Positions 17,755-26,356 of a DNA stretch of 32,262 nt are shown piece by piece. Location of the stretch: the NCBI GenBank assembly GCA_947459075.1, contig CANHBJ010000010.1, positions 1 to 32,262 on the forward strand, read 5' to 3'. The stretch comes from Bacteroidota bacterium. GTDB taxonomy: Bacteria > Bacteroidota > Bacteroidia > UKL13-3. A program made the position numbers and the translations under genes. Every line of letters begins with the position of its first letter. The first letter of the stretch is position 1. The notes beneath the pieces are model-generated. The model was not told where the DNA came from and ran no database searches. It saw only the letters and a list, made by a program, of their open reading frames with translations.

Positions 17755-18087
17755 GGTTTAGGTTTGATGTTGATATGATTTGTTTCCGTAAAATTATAGA
17801 TTTTAATATTGAATATTTTTTATGTAAAAATAAATACCCCCTTTCAAATTAGTTTGGTGTCAGGATATGTTCAGCACAACAATGTCAATCCATTGAAGTT
17901 AAATAGGCCTTGATTCAATTTCATATATTTACCTAGTAGAGTTGGCACTATATACAGAAATTTCTAGTATCTAATTACCAATCCCTAGCCAAAGCTATAT
18001 CACATTGTTCTTAGATATGAGTCATCCATAAAAAAAACGGAGGTTTAAGATTTTTCTTATTTCGTTTTATACTGCAAAACTTGGCAC
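17755..18087. other. Non-coding gap of 333 bases
   Basis: AT-rich stretch between the VOC gene and the DUF7009-like gene. I see no convincing open frame, no strong hairpin, no RNA gene and no repeat. Since both flanking genes are on the minus strand it probably holds the 3' untranslated end of the DUF7009-like message and the promoter for the VOC gene and what follows it. Confidence 0.45.
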
Positions 18088-18456
18088 TTAACAGTGGGCG
18101 TTGGGATTGGGGTAATTATCACTTTGGTCTTCGAAGGTATTATCTAAACACACAAAATCTTTTTCAACCAATAAAAACAACTCCTTACCATTATTAAGTG
18201 AAAGTTTGTGCTGAAATCCAACTTCATTCGTGCTTGTCCAATTTTTAGCCAAAGCAGGAGGGACTTGCATGGTAATTTTAGCTCCTTCCATTTTTGCACT
18301 TAAATTCAGTACTTCTGCATCATTGGCCAATGCATACGTAAATGTGGCGTTTCCAAACTCAGTATGTTCTTCCAAATAACCATTATTAGCAAAGTTGGCC
18401 ACCTCCGTTTGAGTTAAACGCAACCTAATACTGTTTCCTTTTATACGTATTTTCAT
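18088..18456 (-). CDS. DUF7009-like small protein, possible partner of the molybdoenzyme
   Basis: A 122-residue protein without signal peptide or membrane segment. It starts with KIRIKGNSIRLRLTQTEVANF, has EFGNATFTYAL near 33-42 and ends in LVEKDFVCLDN and a short tail NYPNPNAHC. I recognise the pattern as the DUF7009 type found in Bacteroidota, often near formate-dehydrogenase-like genes; that association is from memory and not checked here. Cys103, His121 and Cys122 could bind a metal or sulfur. Its neighbours here are the YdeP-type enzyme and, beyond the helicase, fdhD, so a role in cofactor delivery is an inference. It lies 62 bases after the helicase gene on the same strand. Confidence 0.7.
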   Translation of the reverse strand: MKIRIKGNSIRLRLTQTEVANFANNGYLEEHTEFGNATFTYALANDAEVLNLSAKMEGAKITMQVPPALAKNWTSTNEVGFQHKLSLNNGKELFLLVEKDFVCLDNTFEDQSDNYPNPNAHC

Positions 18457-18518
18457 GTGGGTTTTTGTTGTAAAATTTATTTCAAATTTAAATCTAAAAT
18501 AATTGAAGTAGTTCGATT

Positions 18519-20699
18519 TTACAAAGCATCTACAGATTTAACTTTTGCTAAATAACTAAGTCCCATTTTTACTTGCGAGTAACTTAATGCCTCGCCCAAC
18601 TTTACTTTAATAGGTTTTAAATCGGTGGTATCAAGTTCAACAACTGCCTTTTGTATCTCATCAATATCTCGCTGCGATAAAAAATCAAACACATTAACTT
18701 GCCCAGTACTTATAAAATCGGCCAAATGGCTTTCTACTGTTCCGGTGGTGATGCCTCGCTGTTTGGCAATGGCAATTATATCCATGCCTTTTTGGTAAAA
18801 CTCAAGTGTAATCAATTTGGTATTGCCTTTTTCTGTTTTGTTTGATACCGCTTTATTGGCTTTTACCTTTCGCTCTATAAGTGGAATATCAAAAGTAAAA
18901 TCGCCAAAAGTAATGCGCTGCACCTCATTTAGTTTTTTCCAAAACATCATATCCAATTCCTCTGTATCGCGAGAAAATTGTTTAACCTTTACTTTGCCAT
19001 TTAAAAACGATTTTATTTTTTCAATTGGCAATATCAATTCATCATGTATAACTTTTGCAAAATATAGCTTGGCTTTGGTAACACGCTCGTTTAACAAAGT
19101 ACCATTTATGGGTTGATGTTGAAGGATTTCCTCTAGCTGTTTTACAAACTTATCGGCAGTTTGTTGTTGTTCTTTTGCCCTATCTAACAAAACAGAAGCA
19201 ACACTTTTAATCATCTCCTGTTCGGGCAATTTTTTGCTGTTTATTTGTTCGTAATAATAATGAATACCAACCATTAGTTTACTCCAATCAAATGTTTTTA
19301 AAAGCAATAGTGCAGCAAATTTCGGTTTCTCTTCTTGCAACTTTTGTTCAATAAAACTTGTACTGTTTTCTTGTTGTGCAAAATTTAAAATACGTGAATC
19401 AGATTGCACACTACTTGGTGTAATGTGCGATAATAAACTAATGCCGTTAAGTGAACGGCATCGACTTAAAGCCACATAAACCTGGCCTGCAGCAAAAGAA
19501 CTTCCTGCATCAATCACCACATCATCAAAGGTTAACCCCTGACTTTTATGAATGGTAATAGCCCAAGCCAAACGAATAGGGTATTGCGTAAAACTACCCA
19601 ATTCTTCTTCCTCTAGTTTGTTAGTTTCTTTGTTTAATGTGTACCTAATATTGGTCCACTTTTCTTTCTCTATTTCAAATATTTCTTGCGTATCATTAAA
19701 CTCAACCCTAACGGTTTCGGCACTAACGTATTTAACAGTAGCCAATTTGCCGTTATAAAAACGTTTTTCAATTCCCGAATCGTTTTTAATAAACATGATT
19801 TGTGCACCTGGCTTTAGCTGCAATTCCATTTCGGTAGGTAAAGCTTTTTCTGAAAAATCGCCATTTATTGACCCGCTAAATTTGGTGGTTTTACCAGGCA
19901 GTTTGGCCAACTCGCGCTGGTTAATTGCATCGGCCATACGATTGTGTGTACTAAGGGTAATACCTTTGGGTGTTTCGTTTATTAGGTTTGAAGCGTGCCT
20001 GCTACTTAATATATCCAGGTCGGTGGTGGTTAGTGTATTGTTTCTAATGTTGTTTAACAAGTTAATAAACGAAGCTTCTTTTTGGCGATACACTTCCTTT
20101 AACTCAATAAACAAAGGAGGATTTTCGCGTATAACAGGCGCACTAAAAAAAAATGGACTTTCATATTCCTTTCGCATCAATTCCAATTCATCTTCAGATA
20201 CAACAGGAGGGAGTTGAAATAAATCGCCAATAAGCAACAATTGAACTCCACCAAAAGGCTTATTGTTTTGCCTCACATACTGCAAAATATCATTTACGGC
20301 CTGCAATAAATCGGCCCTCACCATACTTACCTCATCAATAATAAGCAACTCCAATTCGTTTAACAACTCTGTTTTTTCTTTGTTAAATCTTAAGTTTTTT
20401 AGCAGTTGGTGCTTATCAACCATAGCGTTATTGCCAAAAATATTGATTGCAGCTGGCAGGTATAAATTAAAGGGCAATTGAAAAAAAGAATGCATGGTAA
20501 CACCACCCGCATTAATAGCTGCAACACCAGTTGGTGCCACAATGGCTATATTTTTTTGCGACTGATCTTTAATTTGTTTTAAAAAAGTAGTTTTACCTGT
20601 TCCGGCTTTTCCAGTTAAAAATAAGTTACACGAAGTAAAATTAATCACTTCGGTAGCCAGGTTAAAAATTTTGTTTTCTTGTTGTTTAATGGCAGTCAT
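18519..20699 (-). CDS. Pif1-like DNA helicase with C-terminal helix-turn-helix domain
   Basis: Superfamily 1B helicase of 726 residues. The Walker A GKAGTGKTT is at 30-38, motif APTGVAAINAGG at 55-66, Walker B IDEVSM at 121-126 and GDLFQLPPV at 158-166; the late motifs AITIHKSQGLTFDDVVID and VYVALSRC complete the Pif1/RecD2 set. After about residue 440 come helical regions and a helix-turn-helix of the type also found at the end of RecQ proteins (LITLEFYQKGMDIIAIAKQRG, near 640), a probable DNA-binding module. Likely a cytoplasmic helicase for replication fork or G-quadruplex processing; the exact role is inferred. It starts three bases after the fdhD stop, so the two are coupled although functionally unlike. 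Confidence 0.92.
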   Translation of the reverse strand: MTAIKQQENKIFNLATEVINFTSCNLFLTGKAGTGKTTFLKQIKDQSQKNIAIVAPTGVAAINAGGVTMHSFFQLPFNLYLPAAINIFGNNAMVDKHQLLKNLRFNKEKTELLNELELLIIDEVSMVRADLLQAVNDILQYVRQNNKPFGGVQLLLIGDLFQLPPVVSEDELELMRKEYESPFFFSAPVIRENPPLFIELKEVYRQKEASFINLLNNIRNNTLTTTDLDILSSRHASNLINETPKGITLSTHNRMADAINQRELAKLPGKTTKFSGSINGDFSEKALPTEMELQLKPGAQIMFIKNDSGIEKRFYNGKLATVKYVSAETVRVEFNDTQEIFEIEKEKWTNIRYTLNKETNKLEEEELGSFTQYPIRLAWAITIHKSQGLTFDDVVIDAGSSFAAGQVYVALSRCRSLNGISLLSHITPSSVQSDSRILNFAQQENSTSFIEQKLQEEKPKFAALLLLKTFDWSKLMVGIHYYYEQINSKKLPEQEMIKSVASVLLDRAKEQQQTADKFVKQLEEILQHQPINGTLLNERVTKAKLYFAKVIHDELILPIEKIKSFLNGKVKVKQFSRDTEELDMMFWKKLNEVQRITFGDFTFDIPLIERKVKANKAVSNKTEKGNTKLITLEFYQKGMDIIAIAKQRGITTGTVESHLADFISTGQVNVFDFLSQRDIDEIQKAVVELDTTDLKPIKVKLGEALSYSQVKMGLSYLAKVKSVDAL

Positions 20700-20702
20700 A
20701 AA

Positions 20703-21557
20703 TTATAGGGTTATACGTTGTGGGGTTGAGTAAATATTAAAACGCTGATTACGTAAAAAACCAACCAAAGTAATGTTAAACGATTGTGCTGTTTGTACCG
20801 CCAAACTGCTTGGTGCACCTACAGCACAAACAACAGGTATGCTAGCCATGGCTGCTTTTTGCAACAACTCAAAACTGGCACGTCCACTTAATAACAAAAC
20901 AGTTTTATTGGGTTGAATTGTAGGTGAATTTATCGCTGCACCAATTAACTTATCTAATGCATTATGCCTGCCCACATCTTCGCGCAACAACAATAAATTA
21001 CCCAAAGCATCAAACAAAGCACAAGCATGTATACCACCTGTATGTTCAAAAACACTTTGTTGTGCCCGCAACTTATCGGGCAATTGGGTTATGGTTTGTG
21101 GGTTAATTTTAAAGTTTAAATCCAGTTGCTGCACCATGCAATTTGTTTTAATGGCTTCTATACTTTCTTTACCGCAAACCCCGCAACTGCTGGTGGTGTA
21201 GAAGTTACGTTGCAGTTTACTCAGGTCAATATCCAAATTAGGATTTAACTCTACACGTACTATATTTTCTAAGTTTTCTTGGGTGTTTAGCTCATTGCAG
21301 TATTGTATTTTATAAACATCAGTTGGGTTTTGTATGATACCTTCGGTAAACAAAAAGCCAAGCGCCAATTCAAAATCGTTTCCAGGGGTACGCATGGTAA
21401 CCGAAACACTTTTTTGTTGTCGTGCATCTATTGGCCCAAAACCCAAACGTATTTCCATAGGTTCTTCCACGGCTAATAAATCAAGGGTTTGTTCGGGTTG
21501 ATTGTTAGTAATGCGTGTTATGTTTACGCTGTTTACACTTGGTTTTGTCATCACCAC
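20703..21557 (-). CDS. fdhD: Sulfur carrier protein FdhD
   Basis: Transfers sulfur from a cysteine desulfurase to the bis-MGD cofactor, needed for activity of formate dehydrogenases and related enzymes. The protein has 284 residues. The conserved motif TSSCGVCGKESI gives Cys125 and Cys128 (E. coli Cys121 and Cys124). Other family features are DFELALGFLFTEGII (61-75), FEHTGGIHACALF, REDVGRHNALDKLIG and LSGRASFELLQKA. Two start codons, at 21557 and 21551, are possible (MVMTKPS or MTKPS). It is the first gene of a minus-strand run with the helicase three bases behind it. The client is probably the YdeP-type enzyme about 3.4 kb downstream. Confidence 0.95.
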   Translation of the reverse strand: MVMTKPSVNSVNITRITNNQPEQTLDLLAVEEPMEIRLGFGPIDARQQKSVSVTMRTPGNDFELALGFLFTEGIIQNPTDVYKIQYCNELNTQENLENIVRVELNPNLDIDLSKLQRNFYTTSSCGVCGKESIEAIKTNCMVQQLDLNFKINPQTITQLPDKLRAQQSVFEHTGGIHACALFDALGNLLLLREDVGRHNALDKLIGAAINSPTIQPNKTVLLLSGRASFELLQKAAMASIPVVCAVGAPSSLAVQTAQSFNITLVGFLRNQRFNIYSTPQRITL

Positions 21558-21770
21558 GAAAGTAAAAACTTAATTGTGATTTATGGTTGTTGTTCCGAGT
21601 AAAAACGTTTATAAAGGAAATATTTGGGTTTAATGGGATAGTAGGGTTGAACAAATAAGTGCTGTGCTCGAAGAATGCAGCTTGGAAGGGATGTATACAA
21701 TACCAATTACTAAATATGAAATTAATTTTAATTATATTAGCTTTCAATCATTAACTACCCAATTTTAAAC

Positions 21771-22451
21771 ATGAAGGTGCCTTTAATTTTATTTCTAACA
21801 ACTTTACTATGCTGCGCTTGTAACCTATCAACTAACAAATCAATTAATGATAATCAGTACAATGTAGATACTAACTATGCTATTTCTAATGCTAATAGGA
21901 CCTTATTAAACGTAAGTGATGACTCTATTGTGCCAACAAAGATTGGTGGATGGAATACATTCAGTTTCAAATTTAATATGGATAGTGCAGGTGATCTGCT
22001 CAAAACCATAGGTGTTTATTCCAGTAATAAACTGGTACAAAAAATCATTGCTAATAAAGATATCGAGCAGAATAAATTTGAGCTTATTGATTGGAATTTT
22101 GATGGATACAAAGATATTTCTGTACTTTATGGTTGTGGTTCAGGAGGCTGTAATTACTGGATTTGGAATTATTCTCCCAAATTGAATAAATACATTTATA
22201 ACAAGGAATTGTCGGAAATAATAGGATTAGAATTAGATACTTTCAATCAATACATTGTATTTCATTATAGAGCAGGTTTTTCGGAAGAAAATTGGGATTC
22301 TTTAAAATATAAAGACAATAAACTATCTTTTGTAAAAGGGCTTTATAGAGAAAGATGGAAAGATAGCCAGGGTAACTTATGGGTAAAACATACCTTCTCA
22401 AAATTAATAAACAACGTTATGGAAATTAAAACAGATAGCTTTATTAATTAA
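21771..22451 (+). CDS. Probable lipoprotein, XAC2610-related
   Basis: A 226-residue exported protein. The N terminus MKVPLILFLTTLLCCACNLS resembles a lipoprotein signal but the lipobox is poor: the best candidate Cys17 is preceded by C-C-A, and Cys14 and Cys15 are alternatives. The middle contains DWNFDGYKDISVLYGCGSGG followed by CNYWIWNYSP, which matches the FDGY.D-containing beta-propeller-like motif of XAC2610-type proteins. The family has no settled function. The gene stands alone between two minus-strand units and no terminator is visible. Confidence 0.72.
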   Translation: MKVPLILFLTTLLCCACNLSTNKSINDNQYNVDTNYAISNANRTLLNVSDDSIVPTKIGGWNTFSFKFNMDSAGDLLKTIGVYSSNKLVQKIIANKDIEQNKFELIDWNFDGYKDISVLYGCGSGGCNYWIWNYSPKLNKYIYNKELSEIIGLELDTFNQYIVFHYRAGFSEENWDSLKYKDNKLSFVKGLYRERWKDSQGNLWVKHTFSKLINNVMEIKTDSFIN

Positions 22452-22498
22452 AAAATCACATAGCAATTATAACCTACCTTTAAAAGCTAAATCCTACA

Positions 22499-23554
22499 TT
22501 AACTATCTACACTCTTCAACCTATCATTATCTTCAACCGTAATGGTTTTACTACGCACGGTTTTTATAAACTCACTTAGCGATTGTCCTCCGTTTTGGTA
22601 AAATTTTAATAGGAGTGGGGCACATTGTTTTTCGTAAATAGCCAATAAAGGTTCTTCAAAGTTGGTGTCGGTATTTTTAAAACACACCACATCAATATCA
22701 GATTCTCGTGCGTCAAGCAAAACCCTTAATTCGGTGTAGGTTAGGTTGGGGTAATCGCAACCAACTACCATTATACTTTGTTGAGGCAATAGTCTATATG
22801 CACTTAATACACCGGTTAAAGGTCCAACATTTTCAAGAGTCGCATTATCCTCAATACACTTATAATACTGAGAAATCTCCTCCTTTTGTTGCTCATTACA
22901 TGATATATAAACATCATCGCAAAATGGTTGCATCAAATCTGCAACATGCGCATATTGTGGTTTGCTGTGGTAAGTAATAAATGCTTTATCGCGCCCCATT
23001 CTTTTGCTTTTGCCACCACATAATACCAATCCAATTAGGTTTTGTTGTGTTGTTTTATGCTTAAAGGAATCGGTTTTAAAAAAACTTTCATCCAATAACT
23101 CAGCTTGATGTATTTGATAATAATCAATGGCATCTTGCAATAAATAATCTCTTATAACCAATAACAAATTACCTTCTACTTGGTGATTTTTATACGCATG
23201 AATTAATTGAGTTAGGCGTGGTTCTAAACCCAATTTTTCAATGATTTCCAGAGGACCAACTTCGTCCACTATCATCCAACTGTGTTGTTTATTTAAACCA
23301 TGCAACAAAATATCTTGGGCGGTATTAAAAGCATCATTCTCAAACAAAAACCGTCCAATACCAATACTGTTTTCGTTATTATAGGTTTGAAAAGTGTAAT
23401 ATGTTTTTTCTGCTATATCATATAACATCCTTTTGTTGTTTACATCTGGAGTAAGTATACCGCCTATATTATCTTGTGCATCAACCCAACTTTTTAGTAA
23501 AGTTGTTTTTCCTGATTTAACGGGTTTACTTAAAATAAAAATTTGATTAACCAT
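22499..23554 (-). CDS. Fusion of a THEP1-like P-loop NTPase and a MobA-like guanylyltransferase
   Basis: A 351-residue two-domain protein. Residues 1-170 resemble the THEP1-type nucleotide-binding domain: a P-loop SKPVKSGKTT (9-18), GGILTPD (31-37) and a Walker B-like MIVDEVGPLE (94-103). The first Walker A position, usually Gly or Ala, is Lys10. Residues about 174-351 are MobA-like: LVLCGGKSKRMGRDKAFI (177-194), VGCDYPNLT with the metal-binding Asp, and GGQSLSEFIKTV near the end. MobA joins GMP to Mo-molybdopterin to make MGD. The NTPase half takes the place that MobB has in some bacteria, but it is not MobB. The next gene starts upstream with a one-base gap and encodes a membrane protein. 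MobA activity is likely; the role of the NTPase is unknown. Confidence 0.85.
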   Translation of the reverse strand: MVNQIFILSKPVKSGKTTLLKSWVDAQDNIGGILTPDVNNKRMLYDIAEKTYYTFQTYNNENSIGIGRFLFENDAFNTAQDILLHGLNKQHSWMIVDEVGPLEIIEKLGLEPRLTQLIHAYKNHQVEGNLLLVIRDYLLQDAIDYYQIHQAELLDESFFKTDSFKHKTTQQNLIGLVLCGGKSKRMGRDKAFITYHSKPQYAHVADLMQPFCDDVYISCNEQQKEEISQYYKCIEDNATLENVGPLTGVLSAYRLLPQQSIMVVGCDYPNLTYTELRVLLDARESDIDVVCFKNTDTNFEEPLLAIYEKQCAPLLLKFYQNGGQSLSEFIKTVRSKTITVEDNDRLKSVDS

Positions 23555-23555
23555 T

Positions 23556-24560
23556 TTAGTTGTTTTTATATAAGCTTAACACGATTAAATTAACTACAAA
23601 TGCAGAAAATACTTTTAGCCCTTTGTTTTGCAATTGCGCAATTTTAAATGCAGGAGCAAGGTTGTTTTTAAAATTAGGCATTAAATCAACCAACTGTGCA
23701 AGGGTTTGTTTGTGCTGGTGTTGTTGTTTATTGGCCCACTTTTTTATGGCCCATTTTAAGAATGGGTTTAGAACATAAAATATCAGTAGCATGGCAGCCA
23801 AAGAACGTAAAATAGCATAGATTGCTTTACCGCCAAAACCTTGCATGGCAAAAACAGAAACAACAAAAAGCAGCAGAAAAAATGCGCCAATTAATTTGAA
23901 TTTATGTTTGTTTTTTTTGTAAGCCAATAGATCGTTTTGTGTGTAGTTAAGGTTTTGCAATTGAAACAAAACCTCATCCGATTTATGGTATAGTTGCTTA
24001 GGTAAACCACCTGCCCAAATGCCTATTACCAAACCCCAAACGCTATAAATACCTGTATACAAAACAATTAACCAAAAACTAAATGAAAAATTGGCAATAA
24101 AAGACATATCTTTTAATATGGCATTTACAAATAAATCCAACGCTTCCCAAAGCGATTGACCAAAGATTAATGTCATAACCAAAAACTTTTGAAAAGCACT
24201 TTCCATTAAAGCAATCAACCCAAATAATGCCGCAGCTAAGCGTGTATTTGGTATTAATTTAAACATTGCCATACCCGATAAACCCTGAAAAGCTACAGCA
24301 ATGTATGCCATTGGTGGCGAGTGCGGACTAACCAAGACCTTAATCAAGATAACCAAGATAGTAGCTTGCAAAATTGATTTACTTTTATGCTGCGTATGGT
24401 GTGCAATAAGTGAAATAATAACAATGGCAAAACCACCAAGGAAAAATCCGGTAAAGGGGATTTTAAGTGCGTGCATAAACCCGCCAAGTCCACTTTCGCT
24501 AAGTGCCCAAAGAGCAGTTAGTTTAGTATGTGTTGATGTTTGGTTATCTTGAACGGACAT
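23556..24560 (-). CDS. Polytopic membrane protein of unknown function, possible transporter
   Basis: A 334-residue hydrophobic protein. Hydrophobic segments lie near residues 36-54, 65-85, 95-130, 155-185, 225-265 and 315-330. The N-terminal part reads ALWALSESGLGGFMHALKIPFTGFF, then SPHSPPMAYIAVAFQGLSG, then an SAFQKF motif; its six-helix size and small-residue helices remind me of S-components of ECF transporters. The C-terminal part has a conserved-looking amphipathic stretch, DLMPNFKNNLAPAF, that could act as a coupling helix. The gene ends one base before the NTPase-MobA fusion, so the two form one transcription unit. A transport role is inference; I do not recognise a characterised family. 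Confidence 0.7.
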   Translation of the reverse strand: MSVQDNQTSTHTKLTALWALSESGLGGFMHALKIPFTGFFLGGFAIVIISLIAHHTQHKSKSILQATILVILIKVLVSPHSPPMAYIAVAFQGLSGMAMFKLIPNTRLAAALFGLIALMESAFQKFLVMTLIFGQSLWEALDLFVNAILKDMSFIANFSFSFWLIVLYTGIYSVWGLVIGIWAGGLPKQLYHKSDEVLFQLQNLNYTQNDLLAYKKNKHKFKLIGAFFLLLFVVSVFAMQGFGGKAIYAILRSLAAMLLIFYVLNPFLKWAIKKWANKQQHQHKQTLAQLVDLMPNFKNNLAPAFKIAQLQNKGLKVFSAFVVNLIVLSLYKNN

Positions 24561-24688
24561 TTATGATCTAAATTTTATTGGTAAAACCACTTTAATATTT
24601 TTTTTAATTTATTAAAGCAATAGCCAAATTTAATATGAATATTCAAATTTTCATAAGGAGTATCCTGATTTTAAAATGAATAAACAAA

Positions 24689-24704
24689 ATTAATTATAAT
24701 TAAT
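24689..24704. repeat. AT-only 16-base palindrome upstream of the membrane-protein gene
   Basis: ATTAATTATAATTAAT is its own reverse complement. It lies in the divergent gap between the membrane-protein gene (-) and the DEAD-box gene (+), about 130 bases from the former start. It could be an operator, but a chance origin in such AT-rich DNA is quite possible. Confidence 0.25.
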
Positions 24705-24825
24705 GACAAATTTGAACTAGGTTGTTGCAAAATGGTAATCTTTACAAACAACATAAAAGTAACAAACAACTCCCATCAATTGCATAAATTATGTTATATT
24801 GGCGAACTAATTTAGTATACAACTT

Positions 24826-26088
24826 TTGACATTTCACGACTTTAAATTCAATCAAACCATACTAGATGGCCTTGATGCCATGGGTTTTGATACACCAACT
24901 CCAATACAAGAACAAGCAATTCCCGTGGTGCTAGATAATAAAGACCTTATTGCTTGTGCACAAACCGGTACTGGTAAAACGGCTGCATACTTATTACCCG
25001 TTATGAGCAATATTGTAAATGATGGCATAGGTAAATTAAGCACATTAATTATTGCTCCAACCCGCGAGTTAGCTCAACAAATAGACCAACAAGTAGAAGG
25101 ATTAGCTTACTTTACAGGAATTAGCTCGGCAGCTGTTTATGGTGGTGGCGATGGTCAAATATTTTCGCAACAACAAAAAGCCATGCGCGAAGGGGCTGAT
25201 ATAGTAATTGCCACGCCAGGTAGGTTAATTGCCATGTTAACTTCAAGCGGTTCGGTTAATATGAGCAGCATTAAGTACCTTATTTTAGATGAGGCTGATA
25301 GAATGTTGGATATGGGATTTTATGACGACATTGTAAGAATTATTAATTACTTACCTAAGGAGCGTCAAACCCTACTGTTTTCTGCTACAATGCCACCTAA
25401 AATAAGGGCACTGGCCAACAAAATACTCAATCAGCCAGAAGAAATAAGCATAGCCATTAGCAAGCCAGCCGCTGGCATTTTGCAACAAGCCTACATGGTT
25501 TACGATACGCAAAAAACACCATTGGTTAAACATTTATTGCAAGACAAAGAGCACGGAAGTGTAATTGTTTTTTGCAGTACTAAAGATAAAGTAAAAGATT
25601 TAGAGCGTGAATTAAAACGCAACAAGCTTACCATTAAAGCCTTTCATAGCGATTTGGAGCAAGCAGAACGAGAAGAAATTATGCGTGCTTTCCGTAACCG
25701 CGATTTACAAGTATTAATTGGCACTGATATTCTATCAAGAGGTATTGATGTTGATGGAGTAAGTTTGGTAATTAATTATGATGTTCCTCCAGATCCTGAA
25801 GATTATGTGCACCGCATTGGACGAACCGCACGTGCCGAAACCACTGGCACAGCCATTACTTTTATTACACCAAAAGATCAACGTAAATTTTCGGGCATTG
25901 AAAGTTTAATTGGGTATGAAGTAATTAAGTTGGTTTTACCAGCAGAACTAGGTGAACAACCTACCTATAATCCTGATGCGAAAATAAAAAGCAATCATAC
26001 AGGGTTTAAAAAACCGTTTAAAAAGAAACCGTTTAACCGCAATCATAAACCAGGTGGTAACACCCTCAATAATTCAGCTGCAAAATAG
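24826..26088 (+). CDS. DEAD-box RNA helicase, RhlE-like
   Basis: ATP-dependent RNA unwinding enzyme for ribosome assembly or RNA decay, cytoplasmic. It has the Q motif FDTPTPIQEQ (21-30), Walker A AQTGTGKT (45-52), PTRELAQQ (78-85), DEAD (155-158), SAT (186-188), IGTDILSRGIDV and the arginine motif HRIGRTAR. After about residue 375 a lysine-rich, disordered tail, GFKKPFKKKPFNRNH, replaces a folded domain and probably binds RNA. The start is TTG at 24826: translation from it gives MTFHDFKFNQTIL, which matches the family N terminus; an in-frame TAA at 24808-24810 and the lack of an ATG between leave no other choice. The paralogue cannot be named with certainty. Confidence 0.95.
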   Translation: MTFHDFKFNQTILDGLDAMGFDTPTPIQEQAIPVVLDNKDLIACAQTGTGKTAAYLLPVMSNIVNDGIGKLSTLIIAPTRELAQQIDQQVEGLAYFTGISSAAVYGGGDGQIFSQQQKAMREGADIVIATPGRLIAMLTSSGSVNMSSIKYLILDEADRMLDMGFYDDIVRIINYLPKERQTLLFSATMPPKIRALANKILNQPEEISIAISKPAAGILQQAYMVYDTQKTPLVKHLLQDKEHGSVIVFCSTKDKVKDLERELKRNKLTIKAFHSDLEQAEREEIMRAFRNRDLQVLIGTDILSRGIDVDGVSLVINYDVPPDPEDYVHRIGRTARAETTGTAITFITPKDQRKFSGIESLIGYEVIKLVLPAELGEQPTYNPDAKIKSNHTGFKKPFKKKPFNRNHKPGGNTLNNSAAK

Positions 26089-26356
26089 ATTGACATATTT
26101 TTCTTTATAAATAGGCAAGGTTCACGAGCTTATTATCTCTAATGCATAAACACGACATCGATCATTTACCTCTAGATGTTGATGATAAATACGATCCAAT
26201 TTAATCCATAAAGTGTACAAGCAATTAATTAAGGTAATTGTATTTTATTTCTATTAATTCATCTATTAAATGTAATATTTTATTATTTATAAAATAAATG
26301 TCATACTTAATTAATTTTAAGTTATATTAATTTGTAGACACTTTAACTCATAAATC
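26089..26356. other. AT-rich intergenic region with a possible 20-codon frame
   Basis: Between the DEAD-box gene and the T9SS cargo gene. A frame at 26142-26204 would encode MHKHDIDHLPLDVDDKYDPI, an aspartate-rich peptide. The region after 26205 is very AT-rich and probably holds the promoter of the cargo gene. No terminator hairpin is visible after the helicase. Confidence 0.3.

Noticed and set aside
21505-21747. Minus-strand open frame of 80 codons over the fdhD start
   Set aside because: It overlaps the fdhD N terminus in another frame and its composition is that of non-coding AT-rich DNA.
22499-23554. Reading the N-terminal NTPase of the MobA fusion as MobB
   Set aside because: The GGILTP and DEVGPLE motifs fit THEP1-like NTPases rather than MobB, and the order NTPase-MobA is reversed from known MobA-MobB fusions as I recall them.
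24625-24692. Two minus-strand TAnnTTTG matches before the membrane-protein gene
   Set aside because: Neither has a -33 TTTG at the usual distance and the gap is so AT-rich that such matches are expected by chance.
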